The notes under the pieces were generated by a model that was not told the DNA's origin, ran no database searches, and was given only the letters and a program-made list of their open reading frames with translations. From Anolis sagrei (Eukaryota; Chordata; Lepidosauria; Squamata; Anolidae): DNA of 64,000 nucleotides. The position numbers were made by a program, and so were the translations under genes. Shown here piece after piece: positions 43,817 through 56,600 of the stretch; the stretch's first letter is position 1, and each line of letters begins with the position of its first letter. Where the stretch lies: NCBI RefSeq assembly GCF_037176765.1, contig NC_090022.1:179110117-179174116 (forward strand), in the 5' to 3' direction.

Positions 43817-46800
43817 TTATACCACAGTGATATCATCAGCATCCACTTTGACAACCTGTGCTTGTACTTTGATTCCAGCCGATGCCGGTTCAACCCCAAT
43901 TTTTTGAGAAGGCAAGCTTGGCTTAAGTCCGTATGCATTTGCGGCTCCCATTCTCTGGCTACCCGCTCCCCAGCTTTCCTGCTGTCTGGCCTCCGGCTCC
44001 CCAACCATGAAATCAAACCGATCCAGCGGAGAGTGCTCAATTGTATACAGAGACTCCTCGGGGAGATAGGCAGTGTTTGTTCCCTTTATGGATATCTCAT
44101 CTGCTGGGCTGCTGTCCTCAGAATGGGGCCCCTCAGTTTGAGATGCACGGTGTCGAGGAGGCTGCCTAGTATCCGGTTGGGGTTCAGCTCTTCGGAAGGA
44201 GTAACGGGCAAACAGGCCAATAAAAAACATCTCCACGGCCAATGAATAGTAGTAGATCACTGTAAAGGTAAATACATTTTTAAAGTAATCTATATAAATA
44301 AAAATGTAATGTTCGTTTGTGGGATTAACATAACTCAAAAACCAATTTGGCCACAACACACCTACTAACCCAAGGAGTGACCACCACTCAAAATTTTTGA
44401 TTTTGTCATTTGGGAGTTATAGTTGCTGGGATTTGTAGTTCACCTACAATCAAAGAGCATTCTGAACTCCACCAATGATGGAATTGAACCAATCTTGGCA
44501 CACAGAGCTCTCATGAACAACAGAAAACACTAGAAGGGTTTGGTGAGCATTGACCTTGAATTTGGGAGTTGTAGTTCACCTACATCCAGAGAGCACTGTG
44601 GACTCAAACAATGATGGATCTGGATCAAACTTGGCACAAATATTCCATATGCCCAAATATGAACACAGATGGAGTTTGGGAGAAATAGACCTTGACATTT
44701 GGGAGTTGTAGTCACTGGCATTTATAGTTCACCTACAATCAATGAACATTCTGAACCACACGAACGTCAGAATCGGGGCAAACGTCCCACACAGAACCCC
44801 CATAACCAACAGAAACTACTCAAGGCCACCCAGTCCAACTCCCTTCACCAGGGCAAGAAAACGTAATCAAAGCCCTCCTGACAAAGAGCCATCCAGTCAT
44901 AGCTATCCATAGATATATATTATTCACTCACACATAGATTTGAAAGGGACCCCTAAAGAAGGACAATGATATGTTGCATGTTCCAGAGTGGGCAAACCAG
45001 ACAATCACTACATTAGCACTGACAAAGAAACAACAAGAAATACTGTTTACTGACAAAGAAATTACATATATTAGAAACAAACACTTTCTCATCACATTAT
45101 TTTCCATATCACCAGACCGAGTCACAGCAACGTGTGGCAGGGGACAGCTAGTTCTTACAGTAAAATCTTTATGTTCATATGATTTCTCAGGCATGCAAAA
45201 ATAAAGTGAAAAGCATGACAGCAGATGCAAACTTTTGATTTCTAAAAAAAACCTTTGTAAAGAGGCTGGATGGCAATCTTTCAGGAGTGTTTTACTTGTG
45301 TATTTCTGCAGAGCAGTGGGTTGGACTATTTGGCTCTTGCAATCTGTTCTAACTATGATTCTATGAACCCACATACAGCTTTTTTAAAGCAAGTTAGTTT
45401 CTAGTCTATATAAATAAAAATGTAATGTTCGTTTGTGGGATTAACAGAACTCAAAAACCACTGGACGAATTGACACCAAATTTGGACACAATAAACCTCT
45501 CAGACCAACGCGTGACTATCACTCATAAAACATTGAAAAAACACAGCAAAAAAGACTTTAAAAGCCAAAAAACAAAAAATACATTACAATGCATACGCAA
45601 AACCACATATATACGCAAACATACAAATATATACACACATGTATGCATATACACACACAAAACACATATACACAGAAAGGGGGAAGAAAGGAAGGAGGGA
45701 AAGAGAGAATGAAGGAAAAAAAGAAAGGTAGAGAAGGAAATAAAAAATGAGAGAAGGAAGGAAAGAGAATGCGAAGGAAGGAGAGAAGGAACGAACGAGA
45801 GAAAGAGGGAGGGAAGGAAGGAAGGAAAGAGACAAGGAAAGATGGAACCAAAGAGCAAAGGGAGGGGGGAAAGAAACAGGTAGAGAAGGAAGAAAGAAGA
45901 AGGGAAAGTACAAGGGGAAGAAAAAGAGGGAAGGGAGGAAGGAAGGAGGAAGGGAAAGGAAGGAAGTGCGAGAAAGAAAGAGAGAGAGAAAAAGGGAGGG
46001 AAGGTTGGCCACAGCAACGCATGGTGGGTAAAGCTAGTTCTTTCTATAATACTAAAATCCAGATAGATGTCAAAATGACTCTAGCCTGATCTGTTTGAAC
46101 ATTTTCTTTGTTGCTGTGTGCCTTCAAGTAATTTCTGAGTTATGGCGACCCTAAGGCAAACCTCTCATGTATTTGTTTTGGCATAATTTACCAGCCATTA
46201 GGATTTCTGTGAGCTGAAGGCCAAAACATCTGGGGACCCACAGGCTGAGAACCACTGACATAATTTGTTCAGAGGTCATTTGCCTTTGCTTTCCTCTGAA
46301 GATGACAAAGTGTGATTTGCTCAAGGTCACACAATGGGTTTCTGTGGTCAAGCAAGGAGGTCAAGCACTTAACCATTACAGCACAAGGGTTTATTTTCTA
46401 CCTGAAAGAAAATATTTACAGATAGGCTTAAGTAAGGAGATGCTGAGGACTTACTTTTTATTGGTTTTGTATGGTTTTATATTATATGTTGAATTTTTTA
46501 AATTGTGTTTTATGTTGTTGGAGGCATCGAATTGTGCCGACTGTAAACCGCCTTGAGTCACCTTCGGGCTGAGAAGGGTGGTATATAAACACGTTAAGTA
46601 AATAAATAAATAAAGTATAGGCAATAGGATCTATAAGCTAAAACAATCCTGTATTCTTGGAATCACCCTTATGTTTTTGTCCACACTGGTGGGTAGGTCC
46701 CAAGAAGTCTTCTGCAATTGAGTTTGTCCCTTGGGCCGAAAGGATTTTCCCCCTCTTACTTTGCTTCTAAGTTGTTCCTTATAAAGAGTACATCTCTAAA

Positions 46801-49800
46801 CCAGTAAGCTTTCCCAGTAAGGACCCTCCCCATGAAGGCCACTTACCTTGAGCGCGAGTGACAGGCGACAGAGGCGGGCTGCAAGGGATGGCACCCACCG
46901 CTCCCATGGTTTCCAGGATCCCGCTCTGCAGGCCACAGAGAACTAGAACCAAGATGATGCAGACAAATTTGGAGCGCAAGCTGTAGCCAGCAAGCGCTGG
47001 CTTGGTGGCCTTGTAGAAGAGCAAATAGCCATAGAAGGAGAGGAAAGTGGAGATGCCGATGATAACATTGATGTAGGAGTTGGGGTTGGTGTAGCCCACC
47101 TAGGGGAAATAAAACAGTGAAATCACAAGAAGTTCACAGTGGCTCTCCTAGAAATTAATACTTAGGCTTCATCCCAGGCAATTTGAATGGTACAGCAGAA
47201 ACCTCTCCATTTGAGAAAGCATAGATTGAACCTCTAGTTCTTCAGGTGCTTTGGACTACAAGTCCCACAATCCTTATGTTCCATACCTGGTAAAACTATG
47301 TCTCATCAGCTTCCTTACTTTCAATTGCTTCCACTCTCATAAACATGACCACTGACAATCTGATGGGAGTATGGCGACAGAGAAGCATCCAGCTATGTTC
47401 TCCTTGTTTGGTGCACAGCACCGAGGCATCTTTTGTGAGCTTCCAGGGATCTCTCACAGGTCTGCAAATGTGACTAAAAGCTGTATGTTCAAGAATAGGG
47501 ATGTGACTCCTCTCCTGTTTCTCTGGTTCAGTATTTGCCAGAAAATTGCTGTCTACAGCAGCCAAAAAGTGGGTTTAAAGTGGGGACAGGGGTTGGTTAC
47601 TGTGTGAAATCAGTCAAATTTTTGATTCCTGCAAAGACCAAAATGGGAGAGGTGGGACTAAACAGTTCGCAGTTTGGGAGTGATCCTGGACTCATCGCTG
47701 AGCCTGGAACCCCAGGTCTCGGTGGTAGCCAGGAGAGCTTTTGCACAATTAAAACTTGTGCGCCAGGTTGGGGATGGGTCACTGCCTTTGAAGACTGCCT
47801 GGAAATTTCAACTAGCCCAACGATCGGCAGCCAGGTTGCTCACCAGAACAACGTACAGGGAACATACCACTCTGTCCAGCTCAGCTTATTGGAAACAACA
47901 CCAGTCCATGGTTGAAGGGGAATGGGTCACTGTCCCCATTACTGTATTAAGTCCCCTACCTGTCTTATAAATGGAGGGTATCGTAACCCAATTCTTTGCT
48001 TAATAAGGATGTGCAATGTTAGCTCAAGCGTTCAATAATCTCTAGCCTCTTTGCCTTTCAGCTATGATTCAGACTCACTCACATCACCATAGTCATATCT
48101 CTCATCTGTCCACAGTATAAGGGTGACAAAGAAGAGAATGCTCCGGATGATGGAGAGCTGGTACACAGCCAGTGTCATGCATCGCAGGTTGGTTCTGCAG
48201 AAACGAAAGAAGCAAATGTGAGTTATTTGTCAGAGTGTCGAAAGAAGGGAGTGGGGGAAATAAAGGATTGCCAATGCTTATCTTCTGTATACTGTAATGT
48301 AAGACTTCAACTAAATATTTTCAGATCATTGCTATTACTATTGTTGTTCAGCATCAACTCATGTTGTTCAATGGATAGATAGAAAACTAAGGTAGATCAC
48401 ATCCACAACACTATGGTAATCTTTTTGGTGGAATTAAAAACATACATGAGCAGAACGAAAGATAGAAAATGAATACACTTAAAGCTTTCAGACACGAAAC
48501 AATCAAGGCCAGTTAACACCTCCTAACAAATGATTCCCCCAGGCAAGAAGCAGACAGGCTTTGAAGCTGCAAGGCTGTTCAGTGCTAACCAAGGTGGCCA
48601 ATTGCAACATTCACACTTGCCTCAAACAGGCAATATTTATTTATTTACCATATTTATATCCTGCCTTTCTCACCCCAGAAGGGGACTCAAGGCAGTCTAA
48701 CAGCAGGCAGAAACAATGAACAGTTGCAATTAAAACCAAACAATTAGAACATGAATTATTAAGAACAATTATTAAAATCACACCAACAAAAATATAATCC
48801 ATATATCTGTGGACATTCCACAGATATATAAACCCCACTTGCCTAGTTTCCAACAGACCTCACAACCTCTGAGGATGCCTGCCATAAATGTGGGCAAAAC
48901 GTCAGGAGAGAATGCTTCTGGAACATGGCCATACAGCCTGGAAAACTCACAGCAACCCAGTGACTCCAGCCATAAAAGCCTTTTACAACTGGTTGAGTAT
49001 CCTGTATCTGAAATGCTTGGTGCCAGAAATGATTTGAGGGTTTTGTTTTTTTGTTTTTTTTTTGAGATTTTGGAGCATTTCTATTTACATATACTTCGAT
49101 AATAAGATATCTTGGAGATAGGCCCAAGTCTATACCTGAAATTGATTTATATTTTATCTATACCCTATACACATGGTAACAAAGACAAGCTCCTACCGGT
49201 TGACTGCAATCTCAGGAAGACAACAACAGCAGCAACACGGGAAAGGGTTTGGAGAGACACGCTGTCCTGCCAGCTGGTGGAGCATTCGATCTGAGCCACC
49301 AAAGAAATCTCGGATCAAAGTGAGGAATTTCCAGAGGGTGATAGAGTGGTAGCTGCAAGCACAGGGATAACAGTATTATAGAAACATGGGAACCAGAAAA
49401 GCAAATCACACTGGAGCTGTCAAGGTTGTCCAATTTCAGTTTGTTGACTGAGACCAAGGAGAAGCTGCCAGCCCTTCCCCAATTCACATACAAAACCTAA
49501 ATGGTGCTGCAGCATGGCAAGATAGTAGGCTAGTTTGTTGTTGTTGTTCATTCGTTCAGTCGTTTCCAACTCTTCGTGACTTCATGGACCAGCCCACGCC
49601 AGAGCTCCCTGTCAGTCGTCACCACCCCCAGCTCCTTCAAGGTCAATCCAGTCACTTCAAGGATACCATCCATCCACCTTGCCCTTGGTTGACCCCTTTT
49701 CCTTTTACCTTCCATTTTCCCCAGAATCATTGTCTTCTCTAAGCTTTCCTTTCTACTCATAATGTGGCCAAAGTACTTCATCTTTGCCTCTACTATCCTT

Positions 49801-50557
49801 CCCTCCAATGAGCAGCTGGTCTTTATTTCCTGAAGTATGGACTGGTTGGATCTTCTCACGGTCCAAGGCACTCTCAGAACTTTCCTCCAACACCACAGTT
49901 CAAAAGCATCTATCTTCCTTCACTCAGCCTTCCCTATGGTCCAGCTCTCACATCCATAGGTGTTTAACTATGTGGATCTTTGTTGCCAGTGTGATTTCTC
50001 TACTCTTCACTATTTTATCAAGATTGGTCAGTTGAAGGAAGCCTAAAAGTTGTGTGAGAACCAGAATGGTGTACCTAAGACTCTGTGAGACCAAGGACTT
50101 CATCCTGCGGATGTAGGGCTCCATTTCAATGTGTTGCAGAAACAGATCCCCACAGGAGTCCCATGGAGGCCATCACATAACATAAGGCCACTTCCGGTGG
50201 GGCTCTGTTTCCACACCACATGGAAACAAAGCTCCGGGTCTGTCTTCAGGAGTTAGGTGCTACCCAACTCCAAACAACGCTTTATGAGCTCCTGGTAAAT
50301 AACTTGCTCCTATTTTTAATCTCATTATAGCTTTTAACATTTTATCCTGTACATCTGGCCTGCACACTGTTTACTATGTTTGTGTTTTTTGTTTATTGTA
50401 ATGCTATTTTGTTATTGATTTTTAAAATGTAATTTTGATGGTGTTGCTTGTTGTTTATGTTTTGGTTTTATCTTGATGTAATATGTTGTTCGGGCTTGGC
50501 CCCATGTAAGCTGCTTTGAGTCCCCATCGGGGAGATGGTGGCGGGGTATAAATAAAG

Positions 50558-50607
<50 letters not shown>

Positions 50608-53600
50608 AGCAGCAGAAGATGGGAAAAGGACATGGGATGGCTGGCCAATCCAGAAGACGGGGAAAGACGACAGGGAACGAAGTAAGACAATTCCCTTCGC
50701 TTTCTCCCAGCTCATGGGATGAAGTTACATTATTAAAATCCCTGCACAGCCATAGAAATCCAGTGGGCTAGTTGCACCTCTTCAGTCTGAGAGGAGCGAA
50801 TTGGCAAACTCTCTGCAAAAATCATGCCAAGGAAACTCTATGACAGGATCACCACAGGATGCTATAGAAATGACTTAAATGCACACAACAAAAGTTGTTT
50901 TGTTTTTTTTTGGTTTTTTGTGGCACACACAATGCAGTTATCCAATACAGGAGAATGGGTGCTGAATTTAGGTATGTTACTCTCAAACTGCCCCACAAAA
51001 TCTGTCACCTAAGGAAATTCACATCTTTCTACCTAGTAGTAAGGCTGCTTTTAGTATCTTTTTAGAGAGAAAAAACTAGGATATAAATAATAAGAATAAC
51101 AACGACACCAAGCCAGCCTCAATAGCCAAGGAGAACTCAATTGGTTAAACATAACAAGATCTTGGCTCAGCTTTGACTTTTTGTCTTTCCATTTGCATGT
51201 AGGCATGTTATCACATCTCTCTTTCTTTCTTGAGGACATGGACTTAAAGGGAGTGCATGTTTCAGGCTCAGGTTTGATAAGATTGCACCCTCTTTAAAGA
51301 GAGATAAAGGAAAATCTTAAAATGCTGCGTGTTACGAAGTTTGAGACAATAGAATGAAAGCTATTATAGATACAGGGAATGTATTCTACAGATCCTGTTT
51401 CAGCAGGTCCTCTACTTAGTTTCAAGATGGCCATCCAGCTGATGTGAATCCAATGCAGTTTTCTGAATCAGCACCACAAATAACTAAACCAAATCTAAAG
51501 TTGACCAAAAACTGATTCATAACCCTTTTGGTACTCATGTTGGAGAGTGGCCCCTGGTCAAAAGAAAGGTTGGGAACCACTGCTGTAGATAGTTGAATCT
51601 GTGGATACAGAGGGTTAGATGTAATAGACGTTTTCGATGAAGACGATATATGTTGTTTGTCCTGGAAATACCAGCCATTATTTCCTTGCTTCTTCAAAAG
51701 GAGATTGTGCCTTTTTGCAATTTAAAAGAGAGGCAACAATTCAGTTGATGCAAGGTTCTTCAGCCCAAAGTCCTTAACTGAAGAATAATCAAATTCTGCA
51801 GCCATCCTGTAGCATTTTGAGAATAACAGACCACAAACAAAACTGTTAAGCTCTTCCTGCCTATAACTTCCACAGGGTAACTTTTCTCCCACATCCCCTT
51901 CCCCACTTGAATCCAAATCAACTTACATGGATCCTACAAAGCTGCAAACAAAGAAGGCTCGAGGGATGAACAAACCAATGAGGGAAGTGAGGCTGAACAC
52001 CTGTTTGAAAAAGAGATTGGTGAGGATATTAACACCACTTTAGTAAGCATCCCACCTACCTTTAGGCTATATACTAGGCCTGGGCAATTTGTTTCTAAAA
52101 TCAATTCGTTTTTTGGGTTTTTTTGCGTTTCGATATTTAAAAGAATTCCGAAATTTTTCTTTTAAAAAGTTCAATATTTACAAAATTTCGTAAATGTTAA
52201 AAAAATTACAAAACATTAACGAAACAAATACGAAACAATAACGAATCGATTCGTTAATGGCGGACGCGACCACGCAATACGCTAAAAAACCTCCAAATGG
52301 AACAGGGGGAACTTCTGAAGCTTCCCTCTCCCTCTGTTGTTGACTGTTGGTGTGATATTATAATTTTTTTCCACTAATTAAACAAAAAACAACTATAAAA
52401 CTTGCCCCAGACATGCGGAAATAATAACAAAACGACCTCAAACCGATAACGAAACGAATACATAACGAATCCGAAGCATTTACGAAACAAATTTAAAAAT
52501 TCGTTTTGTTTTTAAGTTGCTCCAGAATGGTTCGTTATCGCTTCGTTATAAAAAAATAATGAATTTTTAACGAATTACGAATTAACGAAACAAAACCGCC
52601 CAGCCCTACTATATACACCTGTTTCATAATCTCTAACATTTCATAGACAAAAATGAGGACATCATTGGTCAAGTAACATAAGAGTTTGGACAAGCGGCAA
52701 ACATTAATAAGGAGGATAATCTGAATTATGTGACAGTGTAGAAGGGGGCTAAAAAGTCCAGTAGTGGGGCAAAAAAGTGATAGTCCAGGAAAAAGTGACC
52801 AGTAAAATCATATCTTTTATATTTTGGTGCAGCTGTGTCATTAAAAACAGTGCATCATGGACAAACATTTTGGAAAACATTTACACAATTTGTAAATGTA
52901 TCTCCTTTAGACATTAATGACTGCATATTATTAATATGCATTGCAATGTATGTTTATGTTGATGGAGAATAGCATGTATTAATAAGAAAAAGTTTTGTGC
53001 TATCTGCAAGATAAACATTATCCTCCGTTTCGCGTACACAGATTAAGAAAAATATGAAATACAAAACATACAGTGTGCTGTCACACTCAGACGCTATAAC
53101 GTTAAAACTGAAATGTGCTTCTCTCTTTATCTGGTCGAACTGCTGGGGGTCTTTCTTTGAAGCAATAACTCAATACTTTCAGCAACTGATGCCAGTCAAG
53201 ATATGAACATTAACAAAATATTTATTTCCAAAGTCCTTGGCAGACTTGGCACAGCTTGATAAACTTACAACACAAACAGTCAAATTGGGAAACCATAGAG
53301 ATGTTCTTTCTTTCCCTTTTCTGCAATTACCTTTCTCCAAATGGCAGAAAAAATCCTGGGATCTTTCACCCTAACTCTGAGCTGCTATGGTTAGAAAGAC
53401 CAGGTCTTCCCCTATCTAAGCTCAAGGTTAGCTTTGGAGATGAAGTAATGCTCAATAGTATTCAATAACTATTTCTCTCTATTTCTCAATATCTATCTAT
53501 AACTCAATCAGCTTCTCTATCTGAATTGCTTTTCTTAATAACTCAATTTCTTTCTTTGTCTAAATAACTCAATTGCTCAATTGTTCAATTACTCAATTGC

Positions 53601-56600
53601 TATTCTATCTATGTATCTCAATTTCTCAATTGTACTCACAATGGCTTTTCAGAGCAACCTGTCTGACCAACAGCACATCTGAGGCTTTTTTCTCTACTGA
53701 AGGAGGCAGGGAAGATTCCAAAATGGAGATCTCAACCCCAGGAAAAGGGGTGGACTCCTAACCCAAAGAGATACTTTCTAAACCAATAACTGCAGAGGGT
53801 CTGCAGCCTGGCTTTCCAGACTCTGATACTGTTTAACTTCCAGGGTGCTGCTGGGTCTATAGCAACCCTGGGGAAATGCAAAGGAATGCTATCCCATGCA
53901 GCTAAAAGACAACGTAAACCATGCTCCTGGAAGACAGAACATACAGTCTGTTCAAATTTTAATTTGTGATGTTAAGATGTACGCTCAGTGACCTCCTCTA
54001 ACAAAGGGAATGTCTGTTTCAACAGATTTTATGATATTCAGGGACAACAGTATACAATATGCATCACAATGAAACAAAATCCACAAAAGAGTCAACCGAA
54101 GTGCAAAAACAATCATGCAAGCCTTTGAAGTTTCACTGGCTTCTTCATCAAGCAAAAGACGTTCAAAATCATGCAGGTGAAGGTTTAGAAAGTAACAGAA
54201 AAGTAAGTTATTTTGCCACTGTTGATGGAGACTAAATTTTACTGCCCTTTGTTTCTATCCCCACACAACCCAAACAACTTATCAGCTGGCTTTGTGAAAT
54301 ATGGGCATTTTGTGCCTGGAAACATCTATGATTTCAGACGTTTTTTGAAAGGGCACCATTCCCCACTCTACCCATATGCCATTTTGTGAAAATAAAAGAA
54401 TAAATACTGTTTAAATTGCTGATGTATAAACTAACCTCCAAAGGTTGGTGACCCCTTTTACAGCCTAGTCCTCAGTATATTTCATTTAGGAGTCCCATCT
54501 TTTTTATTTACTGTGTTGACGATTACATGGTATTGGAAGCAGATGATGAGATAGATAAGATAAAATTGGTGGATTCATATCCTGTTCTTACCGGATAGAC
54601 TCCCAGGATCCAGAGTGAAAGGCTGGTGCGGTGGGAGCTCTTGCCATGACGCAAGAAGAAGCCTATCTGTTCCAAGAAGAGACCGACCTGCACCAAACCC
54701 AGGAATATTGGTACCAAGAAGATCCAGATTTGGCCCTTGATGACTGTGACAGAAAGAAAGTGGTGTGAGTCAGAAAGAAAGAGAATAGCTTTCCTTTGCT
54801 CCTCCATTATGTGAACTGAAAGTCCTTCCTATTAGATACTTTGAGGAAGGCAGCTGGGTTATCCTCAAGCACAAGATATCATGCATATGGTCAACAATAT
54901 TTGCTTGTTACTTTGTCATTTTTCTAAGGTGAAATTGCAAACAATGCCATACTGCCCAACTTTTCTTGGACAGAAACTGGAATACCTGTGGCCAAGCAAC
55001 CTCAGACTGTAGTAGAATAGAACAGAGGAACTTTATTATCATTGTACACTGTAAAATGAAATTAAGTGCTATCCCCAATCACATATATATGTCCAAATCT
55101 ATATAAATAAAAATGTAATGTTCATTTGTGGGATTAACATAACTCAAAAACCACTGGACGAATTGCCACCAAATTTGGCCACAAGACACCTATTAACCCA
55201 AGGAGTGACCATCACTCAAAAAAAAAAGTTGAGTTTGTCATTTGGAAGTTGGAGTTGCTGGGATTTATAGTTCACCTACAATCAAAGAGCATTCTGAACT
55301 CCACTAACGATGGAATTGAACCAAATGTGGCACACAGGACTCCCATGACCAACAGAAAATACTAGAAGGGTTTGGTGGGCATTGACGTTGAGTTTGGGAT
55401 TTGTAGTACACCAACATCCAGAGAGCACTGTGGACTCAAACAATGATGGATCTGGACCAAACTTGGCACAAATATTCTAATTTTTTTTGTCGTGTCAGGA
55501 GCGACTTGAGAAACTGCAAGTTGCTTCTGGTGTGAGAGAATTGGCCGTCTGCAAGGACGTTGCCTAGGGTGATTTTGATGTTTTTATCATCCTTGTGGGA
55601 GGCTTCTCTCATGTCCCCGTATGAGGAGCTGGAGCTGATAGAGTGAGCTCATCCGCCTCTCCCCGGATTCGAACCTGCGACCTGTCGGTCTTTAGTCCTG
55701 CCGGCACAGGGGTTTAACCCACTGCGCCACTGGGGGCTCCATATATTCCATATGCCCAACTAGAAACACAGAGGGAGCTTGGGGGGAATAGATCTTGACA
55801 TTTGGGAGTTGTAGTTACTGGGATTTATAGTTCACCTACAATCAAAGAGTATTCTGAACCCCCCGAACTATAAAATTGGGGAAAAGTTCCCGCACAGAAT
55901 CCCTATGACCAATAGAAAATACTTACCAGGGCAAGAAAAAAACAGGACAAGAAATACTGTTTACCCATAAGCATAAAGAAATTACATATATTAGAAACCA
56001 ACACTTTCACATTACTTTATTTTCCAGATCACCAGTTTGGGCCACAGCAACACGTGGCAAGGGATGGCTAGTTACAAAATAAGTACCCATCCTTCCACAT
56101 TCTAATATCTGTTATGCAACCCCTAATGGCACATCAGTATAAAACCACAGAGTTCGATATAGCCACAGCTTTGGGATAAAAGCTCTTGCTTACCCTATTT
56201 GTTTTTATAATCCTATACCATCTGCCAGATGGTAACAATTTTTTAAAAAGAATATTCAGGGTGAGATGGATCATTAAGAATATTTTGAGTTTTCTTAAGG
56301 CAACGGGAATTATACAGCTCTTTCAGAGAGGGGAGAGGGCAACCAATAATTCTCCGGGCAGTAATGGTAATCATTTTGTAGTCAAAACAATGGTTATGGA
56401 CGAGAAAGTCAACACAAATTAGCAGAATCCGCAGCACTATGCTTTTGCATGAATTTACTGGGAAGATGAGCGCAAAATATTTTTGCAGATTGAGCTGCAT
56501 TTGCACCAAAGGAAATAAGCTGAGGAAAAAGGGGTGAAGCAGCAGGAGGAAAGAGAAATAGGGACACACAGCCCTATATCCCAGAATATCAAGGCAGCAA

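Noticed and set aside
45523-46031. Several overlapping open frames of 94-164 codons on both strands
   Set aside because: They come from the stop-poor polypurine/polypyrimidine tract and have only F/L/P/S or K/E/G/R composition.
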